From Pseudoalteromonas sp. T1lg48 (GTDB taxonomy: Bacteria > Pseudomonadota > Gammaproteobacteria > Enterobacterales > Alteromonadaceae): a stretch of DNA of 64,000 nt. The position numbers and the translations under genes are program-made. The stretch is taken from contig NZ_PQCC01000002.1 of NCBI RefSeq assembly GCF_002964785.1, forward strand, positions 545,758-609,757, in the 5' to 3' direction. Below are positions 25,866 through 34,144 of this stretch, in pieces; the first letter of the stretch is position 1; each line of letters starts with the position of its first letter. The notes beneath the pieces are model-generated. The model did no database searches. It saw only the letters and a program-made list of their open reading frames with translations, and was not told the DNA's origin.

Positions 25866-27721
25866 CAACTTAACTCCTCAAGCTTTTGCAAGTCGCGCAC
25901 CGCGCCCTTGTCTGCACTGGTGGCAAGCAAGGCATAGGCTTTTAACGCCGGAGTAACCACACGCTGGCGATCAAGCGGCTTATACGCCTGCTTACCACGA
26001 GCTTCTTGCTGGGCACGTCGCTCTGCCAGTTGATCCTCGCTCAGGGCTAAGTTAATGCCACGATTAGGGATATCTATGACGACCTTATCGCCATCCTCTA
26101 CCAGGGCGATGGCGCCACTACTGGCGGCCTCTGGCGACACATGGCCGATAGATAAACCGGAGGTACCGCCGGAAAAGCGACCATCGGTGATCAAGGCACA
26201 GTCTTTATCCAAAGCCATAGACTTTAAGTAACTGGTGGGGTAAAGCATTTCCTGCATACCCGGGCCCCCTTTGGGGCCTTCGTAACGAATGATCACCACA
26301 TCACCCTTTTGCACCTTGCCCTCGAGTATGCCATCGACGGCATCATCCTGAGATTCATAAACCTTGGCTGTGCCTGTAAACACCAGCATGTCTTCGGCGA
26401 CGCCGGCGCTTTTAACAATACAGCCGTTGGGCGCCAGGTTGCCGTAAAGCACGGCCAAACCGCCATCCTGGCTAAAGGCATGTTCGACACTGCGAATACA
26501 GCCCTGCTGACGATCCAGGTCTAACTCATTCCAACGATAGTCCTGGCTCATGGCCTTGGTGGTTCGAATGCCCGCCGGACCGGCGCGATAAAAGGTCTGC
26601 GCCCGCGTATTTTGCGAGTCGGTGGCGTCAAAACGGGCGATCACCTCGGCCAAATTCTCGCCGGCAACATGGCCAACGGATAAATCGAGCTTATCGGCCT
26701 TGGCCAGCTCATTGAGTATGGCCATTATGCCACCGGCGCGGTGCACATCTTCAATGTGGTATTGCTGCGTGGCGGGTGCCACTTTACAGAGAAATGGCGT
26801 GCTGCGGGACAGTCGGTCGATGTCCGCCATATCAAAATCAACGCCGGCCTCTTGCGCCGCGGCCAACAGGTGTAACACGGTATTTGACGAGCCGCCCATG
26901 GCGATATCCAGGGTCATGGCGTTCATAAAGGCCGCCTGGTTGGCGATATTGCGCGGCAGTACAGACGCATCATCGTCGCCATAAAAACGGTTACACAAAT
27001 CGACGATGCGCTGACCCGCCTCCACATAAAGCTGCATGCGATCCTTGTGGGTTGCCAAGGTGGTGCCATTACCCGGCAGAGCCAGACCTAAGGCTTCGAG
27101 CAAGCAGTTCATGGAGTTGGCGGTAAACATGCCGGAGCAGGAACCACAGGTAGGACAGGCCGAGCGTTCAACCTGATCCGAGTCTTCATCACTGACCGTG
27201 GGGTCTGCGCCCTTGACCATGGCATCGACCAAATCCAGCTTGATATCTATATTTGCCAAACGGGTTTTACCCGCTTCCATGGGGCCGCCGGAAACAAAGA
27301 TCACCGGGATATTTAAACGCAATGCGGCAAGCATCATCCCCGGAGTGATCTTATCGCAGTTAGAGATACACACCATGGCATCGGCGCAGTGGGCATTGAC
27401 CATGTATTCCACCGAGTCGGCGATGAGGTCGCGCGATGGCAGCGAATAGAGCATGCCGCCATGGCCCATGGCGATGCCGTCATCGATGGCTATGGTATTA
27501 AATTCGCGGGGAACACCACCGGCATCGCGAATGGTCTGCGCCATTAAATCGCTCAGTTGGTTTAGGTGTACATGCCCGGGCACAAACTGAGTGTAGGAGT
27601 TTACTACGGCAATTATCGGTTTTTTAAAATCGCTGTCGGTCATCCCAGTTGCTCGCCATAGGGCGCGGGCGCCCGCTCGTTTACGTCCTTCGGTTGTCGT
27701 TGCACTGCGTAATTTAGCCAT
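25865..27721 (-). CDS. ilvD: Dihydroxy-acid dehydratase
   Basis: An iron-sulfur enzyme that dehydrates dihydroxy-acids to 2-oxo acids in valine and isoleucine synthesis. The protein is 618 aa, the usual length. Cluster cysteines lie in [12 protein letters not shown] and [18 protein letters not shown], and the conserved [19 protein letters not shown] is near residue 500. The start ATG 27721 gives the family N-terminus [10 protein letters not shown]. It follows ilvE after a gap that holds a possible weak terminator, and it is coupled to ilvA. Confidence 0.97.
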   Translation of the reverse strand: MAKLRSATTTEGRKRAGARALWRATGMTDSDFKKPIIAVVNSYTQFVPGHVHLNQLSDLMAQTIRDAGGVPREFNTIAIDDGIAMGHGGMLYSLPSRDLIADSVEYMVNAHCADAMVCISNCDKITPGMMLAALRLNIPVIFVSGGPMEAGKTRLANIDIKLDLVDAMVKGADPTVSDEDSDQVERSACPTCGSCSGMFTANSMNCLLEALGLALPGNGTTLATHKDRMQLYVEAGQRIVDLCNRFYGDDDASVLPRNIANQAAFMNAMTLDIAMGGSSNTVLHLLAAAQEAGVDFDMADIDRLSRSTPFLCKVAPATQQYHIEDVHRAGGIMAILNELAKADKLDLSVGHVAGENLAEVIARFDATDSQNTRAQTFYRAGPAGIRTTKAMSQDYRWNELDLDRQQGCIRSVEHAFSQDGGLAVLYGNLAPNGCIVKSAGVAEDMLVFTGTAKVYESQDDAVDGILEGKVQKGDVVIIRYEGPKGGPGMQEMLYPTSYLKSMALDKDCALITDGRFSGGTSGLSIGHVSPEAASSGAIALVEDGDKVVIDIPNRGINLALSEDQLAERRAQQEARGKQAYKPLDRQRVVTPALKAYALLATSADKGAVRDLQKLEELS

Positions 27722-27774
27722 GTCTACCTCAATAGTTTTGCGAACACCAATGTGTGTCGACTTTCCTCATTCCC

Positions 27775-27803
27775 AAAAAATATGGCAGCGTCAATGCGCT
27801 GCC
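27775..27803 (-). terminator. Possible intra-operon terminator between ilvE and ilvD
   Basis: On the minus strand, GGCAGCG and CGCTGCC form a stem with a 6-nt loop, followed by ATATTTTTT. It may lower expression of ilvDA relative to ilvGME or act in mRNA processing. Confidence 0.55.
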
Positions 27804-27810
27804 CTCAGTA

Positions 27811-28734
27811 TTATTCGTTTACGTATTCCAACCAACCACGCGGGTCTTCGCTTTGTCCCTTAACCAGGTCAAAGTAAGCCGTTTGCAGCTCTTCGGTGAT
27901 AGGACCTCGCTCGCCCTGACCCACCTGAATTTGATCCACGCTGCGTACCGGCACGATTTCCGCCGCGGTACCGGTCATAAAGAACTCGTCGGCAAGATAA
28001 AGCGCCTCACGCGCGATCGGCTCTTCACGTACGTCGTAACCACGCTCCTTGGCCAATGTCATAATGGTGTCGCGCGTTAAGCCCGGCAGAATGCAGGCGG
28101 TGGTCGGCGGGGTATAAAGCACACCATTTTTGATCACGAAGAGGTTTTCACCGGCGCCTTCGCTAAGTAAACCATTGGTATCCAAAGCGATGCCTTCAAC
28201 ATAGCCATTACGCTTGGCCTCACCTGAAATAAGCTGTGACGACAAATAGTTACCACCCGCTTTCGCGGCCGTTGGCATGGTGTTCGGGGCCAAACGGTTC
28301 CAGGATGAAATACACACATCCACACCTTGCGCCAGGCTGTCATCCCCCAGGTATGCCCCCCATTCCATTGCCGCCACTGTCACTTCGGCGCGATGGGATT
28401 TAGGGTTCAGGCCCAAGCCCACATGACCCAAAAAGGCGAATGGACGAATATAAGCATTGGTAAAACCGTTTTGTCTTACCGCATCCTTACACGCCTGGTT
28501 GAGCTGCTCTAAGGTAAAAGGAATTTCCATACGGTAGATCTTGGCCGAATCGTAAAGCCGTTTCATATGATCGGTTAAACGGAAAATCGCCGGACCGTTT
28601 GGCGTGTCATAGGCGCGAATGCCTTCAAAGACCGAGCTACCATAATGCAGGGCATGGCTTAATACGTGTGTTGTTGCCTGGTGATAAGGGATCATTTCGC
28701 CGTTATGCCAAATCAGTTCAGAGGTTTGTGTCAT
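27811..28734 (-). CDS. ilvE: Branched-chain amino-acid aminotransferase
   Basis: A fold type IV PLP aminotransferase that makes valine, leucine and isoleucine from their 2-oxo acids. The protein is 307 aa from ATG 28734, which has AAGG upstream and matches the family N-terminus (LIWHNGEMIPYHQA). Typical segments are HYGSSVFEGIRAY, the PLP-lysine region AAKAGGNYLSSQL, and EGAGENLFVI. It is the third gene of ilvGMEDA, 54 bp after ilvM. Confidence 0.96.
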   Translation of the reverse strand: MTQTSELIWHNGEMIPYHQATTHVLSHALHYGSSVFEGIRAYDTPNGPAIFRLTDHMKRLYDSAKIYRMEIPFTLEQLNQACKDAVRQNGFTNAYIRPFAFLGHVGLGLNPKSHRAEVTVAAMEWGAYLGDDSLAQGVDVCISSWNRLAPNTMPTAAKAGGNYLSSQLISGEAKRNGYVEGIALDTNGLLSEGAGENLFVIKNGVLYTPPTTACILPGLTRDTIMTLAKERGYDVREEPIAREALYLADEFFMTGTAAEIVPVRSVDQIQVGQGERGPITEELQTAYFDLVKGQSEDPRGWLEYVNE

Positions 28735-28788
28735 GTGTTGTACCTTCTTTAAAATCCAGTTGCCTAGCCGGCCCAAATGGGGCGCGGA

Positions 28789-29031
28789 TTAACTTGCTTG
28801 TTGTTGTAGTTGCGCCATAGTGACACTGTGCACATCTACTAATTTATTCAGTTGCTGTGTTAAAAGATAGATAGGTTTATCGCTATCTACCGTGATCTTG
28901 ACCGCATATTGATCTTGGTCACAGGCCAGCTCCAAAGCGGTCAGCTTAAAGCCACGGTGACGGGCCACACGCAGGAAACGCTCCACGGCCACGGTTTGAT
29001 TCGCTAAGTTTAGGGTTAAACGGTGTTTCAT
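28789..29031 (-). CDS. ilvM: Acetolactate synthase II small subunit
   Basis: An 80-aa ACT-domain regulatory subunit of acetohydroxyacid synthase II. It begins MKHRLTLNLANQTVAVERFLRVARHRGF, the IlvM pattern (family positions 1-28), and is far shorter than IlvN or IlvH. GGAGC precedes ATG 29031, and the ilvG stop lies 8 bp upstream, so the pair is coupled. It stabilises and tunes IlvG. Confidence 0.93.
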   Translation of the reverse strand: MKHRLTLNLANQTVAVERFLRVARHRGFKLTALELACDQDQYAVKITVDSDKPIYLLTQQLNKLVDVHSVTMAQLQQQAS

Positions 29032-29039
29032 GGTTGCTC

Positions 29040-30689
29040 CTAGGTGTTGGCTTGGGTCAGCATTTGGTCATTGGCGGCACCCGGTGGAACCAGAGGCCAA
29101 ACATTGTCTTTGTCATCGATGCAGACATGTAACAGATAAGGTCCTTGGCTACTAAGCATGGCATCCAAGGCCTCATCGACTTGTTCCTGGCGCGTGATAC
29201 ATTGACCATCGATGCCAAACACACGCGCCAAAGCAACGAAATCCGGGTTATCTGACAGGTTGGTCTCACTATAACGTTCGGCAAAGAATAGCTGCTGCCA
29301 CTGACGCACCATGCCGAGGCGCTGGTTATCTATAATCACGATTTTCACATCCAGGTTATTACGACGTATGGTGGCCAATTCCTGGATATTCATCATGATT
29401 GAACCATCCCCCGACACCGTCAGCACCATATCGGTCGGCCGCGCTATTTTGGCGCCTATGGCCGCTGGCAGGCCAAAGCCCATGGTGCCGGCACCGCCAC
29501 TGCTTAAGTGATTGCTGGGGTGAGAAAATTGCATATGTTGCGCCACCCACATTTGATGCTGACCCACGTCACAGCAGACCACCGCATCGGCGCTTAAGCG
29601 CTGCGACAGTTGATTTAGTAAGGCCGGCGCGTAAACCGTTTCGCCAGGATAGTCATAGCGCCATGCATGCTGCTGTGCCAAGGCGGTGATATGCGCGCAC
29701 CAATTCGGCTCGGTGACAAAACAGTGCAGCTGCGGCAAGGAGGCTTTTAAATCCGCCACCAAGGATGCGGCAACCGGCTTGCGTTTACCCACCTCGGCGG
29801 CATCGATATCCAGGTGAATAACCTGGGCATTGGGGGCAAATTTAGTCAGGTTACCGGTCACCCGGTCATCGAAGCGTGCTCCGATACACAACAATAGATC
29901 GCATTGCTGCACCGCCAGGTTGGCTGCTTCACCACCGTGCATGCCTAACATGCCAAGGTTCAGTTCATAGTCTGGGGTCACACTACCCAGGGCTTTTAGC
30001 GTTTGTACCGCTGGCATCTGGGTTTTATACAAAAACTGCATCAATTGTGCTTGCGCATCCGCGGCCTGCACGCCGCCACCGATATAAGCGACCGGGCGCT
30101 GGCATTCGCTGAGTAGCTGATTGGCTTTATTCACCTGTTCCTGACACGGCTGCTGTCGCGCCTCGCTATCGGCCAGCCACGGCTGGTACTGTGCTTCACC
30201 CATTTGAATGTCCTTGGGGATATCCACCAGCACTGGGCCGGGACGACCGCTTTGGGCTAGATGAATAGCCTGCTGCAATATGGGCGCCAGATCTTCACTA
30301 CGCTCCACCATAAAGCTGTGTTTGGTGCAGGCCAGAGACATACCCAAGACATCCACCTCTTGGAAGGCGTCAGAGCCGATGGCGGCGGTGGGAACCTGAC
30401 CTGTGATCGCCAATAAGGGCACCGAGTCCATCATGGCATCGGCCAAGGCGGTGATCAAATTGGTTGCGCCCGGGCCACTGGTGGCCATACAAACTCCCAA
30501 CTTGCCACTGCTACGGGCGTAGCCTACTGCGGCAAAACCGGCACCTTGCTCGTGACGAGTAAGATAGTGAGTTACCTGAGATTCATACAAGGCGTCATAA
30601 ATGGGCATGATGGCTCCGCCTGGGTAGCCAAATACCTCGTTTATTCCTTCCATTGCCAATATCTCTACTACTAATTCTGCGCCGGTCAT
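29040..30689 (-). CDS. ilvG: Acetolactate synthase II large subunit
   Basis: A thiamine-diphosphate enzyme that condenses pyruvate with pyruvate or 2-oxobutanoate, the first common step to valine, leucine and isoleucine. The protein is 549 aa and intact, unlike the frameshifted ilvG of E. coli K-12. The ThDP glutamate is in EQGAGFAAVGYAR at about residue 47, FAD-binding segments are present, and the ThDP/Mg motif begins SGDGSIMMN near 430. It is preceded by a leader peptide and attenuator. Confidence 0.96.
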   Translation of the reverse strand: MTGAELVVEILAMEGINEVFGYPGGAIMPIYDALYESQVTHYLTRHEQGAGFAAVGYARSSGKLGVCMATSGPGATNLITALADAMMDSVPLLAITGQVPTAAIGSDAFQEVDVLGMSLACTKHSFMVERSEDLAPILQQAIHLAQSGRPGPVLVDIPKDIQMGEAQYQPWLADSEARQQPCQEQVNKANQLLSECQRPVAYIGGGVQAADAQAQLMQFLYKTQMPAVQTLKALGSVTPDYELNLGMLGMHGGEAANLAVQQCDLLLCIGARFDDRVTGNLTKFAPNAQVIHLDIDAAEVGKRKPVAASLVADLKASLPQLHCFVTEPNWCAHITALAQQHAWRYDYPGETVYAPALLNQLSQRLSADAVVCCDVGQHQMWVAQHMQFSHPSNHLSSGGAGTMGFGLPAAIGAKIARPTDMVLTVSGDGSIMMNIQELATIRRNNLDVKIVIIDNQRLGMVRQWQQLFFAERYSETNLSDNPDFVALARVFGIDGQCITRQEQVDEALDAMLSSQGPYLLHVCIDDKDNVWPLVPPGAANDQMLTQANT

Positions 30690-30724
30690 TGTTCCTCATT
30701 CCTCAATGTGTTGGCCCTGAAACG

Positions 30725-30762
30725 AAAAAGCCCCCCGAACTTTTCAGTGCGGGGGGCTTTAA
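30725..30762 (-). terminator. ilv operon attenuator terminator
   Basis: On the minus strand, AAAGCCCCCCGC and the G6 run of the partner arm (GGGGGGC) form a stem around about 14 nt, followed by TTTTTCG. It sits between the leader peptide and ilvG, the place of the classical ilvGMEDA attenuator. Confidence 0.88.
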
Positions 30763-30783
30763 GCGTGTTAATTTTTTAACGCA

Positions 30784-30858
30784 CTACGAAGCCCCCGCGG
30801 TAATAATAATCACCACGGTGTTAATCACTAGGACTAGGCTTGATAGCAGGTTAAGCAT
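30784..30858 (-). CDS. ilvL: ilv leader peptide
   Basis: A 24-aa frame from ATG 30858 to TAG 30784. It is loaded with the operon's products: five leucines, four valines, four isoleucines (three in a row) and two threonines. It ends 22 bp before the attenuator hairpin. Ribosome stalling on these codons when branched-chain aminoacyl-tRNAs run short would let the antiterminator form, as in enteric ilvL. It is too short for standard gene callers. Confidence 0.88.
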   Translation of the reverse strand: MLNLLSSLVLVINTVVIIITAGAS

Positions 30859-30923
30859 AAATTAATTCGTTCTAAGTCTAATTAAAAAATCTAATGGACG
30901 GCTGGACCGTCGCTCTTTTTCTA

Positions 30924-30952
30924 TTAGTACCGCGAGCACTGTCGCAAGTCAA
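30924..30952 (-). promoter_or_regulatory. Sigma-70 promoter of the ilv operon
   Basis: On the minus strand, TTGACT (-35, 30947-30952), 17 bp, then TACTAA (-10, 30924-30929). Transcription would start near 30917 and give a leader of about 60 nt before ilvL. Confidence 0.65.
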
Positions 30953-31182
30953 CCACAAAAACAATGCAAAATTGCAGATTAAAAAGGAGCAAGAAGCATA
31001 AAAAATCCCTGAAACAACCTAAAATTTAAACCTATCAACCTTACAGCCCTCAACTGCATATAACTTACCTTCACTTACCGATAGCACTAGCTGATTAATT
31101 TTTCGCAATTATTTTCCGGTCAATGGGTTTTATGAGTTAACTCGGTTACACTCGGAGGCGACTCTAGTATCAGGATGACACG

Positions 31183-32058
31183 ATGAAAAAATTAACTGCA
31201 TTTTGGCTCTTTTGCCTGTTTATTATTTTTACCCAACCCGCATTTGCCGAACTGACACCGGCTTTATGGCAGGTGGAAAAGCAGGGAAAAACCTCGTACT
31301 TATTCGGCACTGTGCATGTTGGCGACAGCAGCATGAATGGCCTACCCAAGAAGATCGAAAAGGCCATCGCCGACAGTGAAGCAGTGGTGGTGGAAGTTGA
31401 CTTGAGCGCCCTGACTGCGGTGCAAATTCAACAGCGCTCCATGCCATTTTTAATGCTGCAAAATGGCCGTACTTTGCACTCGGAATTAAGCCCACAAAGC
31501 TACCAGAAGCTCGACCAGTACTTTGGTGAAAAAAGCATTAATATCAAGATGTTTTCGGCGTTAAAGCCGTGGGCCGTGTTGCTTACCGTAATGCAGATTG
31601 AGCTGCAAAATGCGGGCTACTCGGAGCAATTCGGCATAGATAAACAAGTGATGGCCAGCGCCGCGCAACAAAACAAGCCCATCATAGAGCTGGAGTCCCT
31701 CGAGCAACAGTTAGAAATGTTTACCGTCATGGAAGAGCATGCCGACCATATGGTCGCCGACACCTTTCGACAAATCAGTCAATTTGAAGAACAATTTCAA
31801 CGCCTGATCGATGGCTGGAAAAAGGGCGAAACGGCCATGCTTGCCGAGGCCTATGAGCAGGCCTTCGATGACTCCGAATTTGGCCAACTTAATGAACATG
31901 TGCTCTTGATTGAACGTAACCATAAGTGGATAAAACAGCTGGAAAAACCCTTGAGTGAGCAATCTCTTTTTATTGCCGTCGGCGCCCTACACCTGGGTGA
32001 GGAAAATGGTTTAATCAAGCTGCTAAAAAAGCAAGGATTTAAGGTGACTCGTAGCTAA
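31183..32058 (+). CDS. TraB/GumN family protein
   Basis: A 291-aa secreted protein. The signal peptide is at about residues 1-22 (FIIFTQPAFA). The two family motifs are both present: GTVHVGD near residue 43 and GALHLGEENGL near 270. They carry the Gx2H and Gx2HxxE-like residues thought to form a metal site, as in Tiki-type metalloproteases. Function in bacteria is unknown. It is monocistronic, located between the ilv promoter region and the lysine riboswitch. Confidence 0.88.
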   Translation: MKKLTAFWLFCLFIIFTQPAFAELTPALWQVEKQGKTSYLFGTVHVGDSSMNGLPKKIEKAIADSEAVVVEVDLSALTAVQIQQRSMPFLMLQNGRTLHSELSPQSYQKLDQYFGEKSINIKMFSALKPWAVLLTVMQIELQNAGYSEQFGIDKQVMASAAQQNKPIIELESLEQQLEMFTVMEEHADHMVADTFRQISQFEEQFQRLIDGWKKGETAMLAEAYEQAFDDSEFGQLNEHVLLIERNHKWIKQLEKPLSEQSLFIAVGALHLGEENGLIKLLKKQGFKVTRS

Positions 32059-32109
32059 TTTAGCGCCAATCTGCGCGGATAAACACGGAAATTAATGCCT
32101 CCATGAACG

Positions 32110-32138
32110 TTGACAGCGAGGCATGGAAAGTGTTTGAA
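32110..32138 (+). promoter_or_regulatory. Candidate promoter of the lysine operon
   Basis: A perfect TTGACA (32110-32115), then 17 bp, then TTTGAA (-10). Transcription would begin about 40 nt before the riboswitch. The -10 is imperfect. Confidence 0.45.
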
Positions 32139-32183
32139 TAAAAAAGCACCCTATTGATTCGGCCATTTAGATGGCCGCAAGGG

Positions 32184-32367
32184 CTAGAAGAGGTGCGTCA
32201 TCCAGGTAGTTATGATGAGGAGAGCAAGCTCCAACGATTCATAATGAGGGGGATGTACGCCGAGAGGTGAGGTAAATTGCTTAATACTCCCTCGGGCGCT
32301 TGGGTTGAATCCCGGCGACTGTCACCAATAGCACATAATTGCTATATGTTTGGTGGAGAGCTTCTGG
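32184..32367 (+). promoter_or_regulatory. Lysine riboswitch (L-box)
   Basis: The P1 stem CTAGAAG (32184-32190) pairs with CTTCTGG (32361-32367). Conserved L-box blocks appear in order: AGGTGCGTCAT, then AGTTATGATGAGGAGAG, then GCCGAGAGGTGAGG-like, then CCCGGCGACTGTCACC, then TGGTGGAGAGCTTCTGG. It binds lysine and represses the downstream gene when lysine is plentiful. It lies 132 bp upstream of dapA. Confidence 0.92.
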
Positions 32368-32375
32368 TCTTAGCA

Positions 32376-32448
32376 TAACAGGCCGGCAGGCTCTGTTACG
32401 TATAAGCCCATTCGCTCTTCGAATTTAACCTGTTCGAGTCGGCGAATG
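32376..32448 (+). promoter_or_regulatory. Riboswitch expression platform hairpins
   Basis: Two hairpins follow the aptamer: TAACAG/CTGTTA (32376-32398) and CATTCGC/GCGAATG with further pairing inside (32409-32448). Neither has a T-run, so control may act on translation or Rho rather than on an intrinsic terminator. An in-frame ATG (32446) lies in the second stem. Confidence 0.55.
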
Positions 32449-32499
32449 CGGAAACCACTCCCCTTTGTTGCTCTCGAACTCGCACTAAGTTCGGATGAG

Positions 32500-33396
32500 A
32501 TGACAACTACTCAATCGTTATCACACACTGTGCTGTGGACAGCACTGATCACCCCGATGCTTGAAGATGGCGGCATTGACTTTGATGGCCTAAGCGCGCT
32601 GGCACAAGAGCAAGCGGCAGCCGGTAATGGCGTGCTGATCCTTGGCTCCACAGGCGAAGCCCTGGCCCTGGATGTAGCCGAGCAACAAGCCGTGGTGAAA
32701 CACATTTGCGCCCTGGAACTAAACACCCCGATCATGGTCGGTGTGGGCGGCTACAATCTGGAAGCGCAGCGCCAATGGCTGGCCTTCTGTAATGACTACC
32801 CGATAGACGCTTATTTGCTTGGCGCTCCCTTGTATGCCAAGCCCGGTCCGGTAGGGCAAGAGCAATGGTTTCGCGCTCTACTTGATGCCAGTGAGCACCC
32901 CTGCATGCTTTACAATGTCCCCGGCCGTGCCGCGGTCAGTCTGGACCCGCAGGTACTCGGCAAGTTGCAAGATCACCCGCTCTGCTGGGCGTTGAAAGAA
33001 GCCAGCGGCAGCATCGACTGTTTTGAACAATATCGTCTTGCGGCACCTGAATTGGCTATTTTCAGCGGCGACGACGCGCTGATCCCTTATTACGCTCAGG
33101 CCGGCGCCGCCGGTTTGGTGTCGGTGGCGGCAAACGTGTGGCCCGAGGCTACGCACCGTTTTGTGCAGTTAAGCCTGCAGGGACAAAGCCATAACGCATT
33201 TTTGCATTGGCGCGAGGCGGTGGCGGCACTCTTCCATGTCAGCAACCCGATTCCTTCAAAGTGCTTGTTACACGCGCTTGGGCGCATCACATACCCAACT
33301 CTTCGCGCCCCGTTAACACATGCAGAGGTGGATGATTTACATCTCCTTTTACGCGTACACGACAGCATCACATCTTGGCATTCAACACAGGTTTAA
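32500..33396 (+). CDS. dapA: 4-hydroxy-tetrahydrodipicolinate synthase
   Basis: Condenses pyruvate with aspartate semialdehyde, the first step of the DAP/lysine branch. The protein is 298 aa. It has GSTGEALAL (pyruvate site, Ser in place of the first Thr), the tyrosine and arginine of YNVPGRAA, the Schiff-base lysine in LKEASGS at about residue 166, and SGDD. The histidines that bind inhibitory lysine in E. coli DapA are not at the usual places, so feedback may rest on the riboswitch. I chose ATG 32500 (GGATGAG upstream). ATG 32446 lies in a hairpin. It is the first gene of a tight four-gene operon. Confidence 0.88.
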   Translation: MTTTQSLSHTVLWTALITPMLEDGGIDFDGLSALAQEQAAAGNGVLILGSTGEALALDVAEQQAVVKHICALELNTPIMVGVGGYNLEAQRQWLAFCNDYPIDAYLLGAPLYAKPGPVGQEQWFRALLDASEHPCMLYNVPGRAAVSLDPQVLGKLQDHPLCWALKEASGSIDCFEQYRLAAPELAIFSGDDALIPYYAQAGAAGLVSVAANVWPEATHRFVQLSLQGQSHNAFLHWREAVAALFHVSNPIPSKCLLHALGRITYPTLRAPLTHAEVDDLHLLLRVHDSITSWHSTQV

Positions 33397-33403
33397 AATT
33401 TTC

Positions 33404-34144
33404 ATGAACTGGTTAGAACTTCTTAATAATTTAGAAACGGGCGCCGTTCGCGCCGCATCACAGGACGAAAATGGTCAATGGCAGGCCAATATCGAGGTTA
33501 AACAGGGCATTCTTGAAGCCTTTAAAAACGGCACCAATACCGAATTCCCCGGCGGTTTTGTCGATAAAGACAACCTGGCACCGCGCGGTTTTAGCGCCGA
33601 AGACAATATCCGTATGGTACCGGGCGGCACCTCGGTACGTCGCGGTGCCTATGTGGCTGCGGGCACCATCATTATGCCACCGGCGTATGTCAATATTGGC
33701 GCTTTTGTCGATGAAGGCACCATGGTCGACAGCCATGCGCTGGTCGGCTCCTGCGCCCAGGTAGGCAAAAACGTACACCTAAGCGCCGCAGTGCAACTCG
33801 GTGGTGTATTGGAGCCAATCGGCGCCAATCCCGTGGTAATCGAAGACGATGCCTTTATTGGCGCTGGCTGCGTAATCGTCGAAGGCGTGGTCGTGAAAAA
33901 AGGCGCGGTACTTGCGCCGGGTGTACGCCTGAGTGCCACCATTCCAGTTTATGACTGTGTCAATGAGCGTCAGCTCGACAAGGGTGAACCCATCCCGGAA
34001 AACGCCATTGTGATCCCGGGGTCACGTCCAAGCTCAAGCGACTGGGGCCGTGAGCAAGGCCTGTCGATGAGCTGTGCCCTGATTGTGAAATACCGAGATG
34101 AGCAAAGCGATGCATCATTAGCGCTGGAAGAGGTGTTACGCTAA
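33404..34144 (+). CDS. dapD: Tetrahydrodipicolinate N-succinyltransferase
   Basis: Transfers succinyl from succinyl-CoA to tetrahydrodipicolinate. The protein is 246 aa and is shorter at the N-terminus than E. coli DapD (274), as in several other bacterial groups. The left-handed beta-helix is clear: PPAYVNIGAFVDEGTMVDSHA, then SCAQVGKNVHLSAA, then GGVLEPIGANP and EDDAFIGAGCVIVEG. ATG 33404 lies 7 bp after dapA and is chosen over upstream starts that lack homology. It overlaps the next gene by one base (TAATG). Confidence 0.93.
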   Translation: MNWLELLNNLETGAVRAASQDENGQWQANIEVKQGILEAFKNGTNTEFPGGFVDKDNLAPRGFSAEDNIRMVPGGTSVRRGAYVAAGTIIMPPAYVNIGAFVDEGTMVDSHALVGSCAQVGKNVHLSAAVQLGGVLEPIGANPVVIEDDAFIGAGCVIVEGVVVKKGAVLAPGVRLSATIPVYDCVNERQLDKGEPIPENAIVIPGSRPSSSDWGREQGLSMSCALIVKYRDEQSDASLALEEVLR

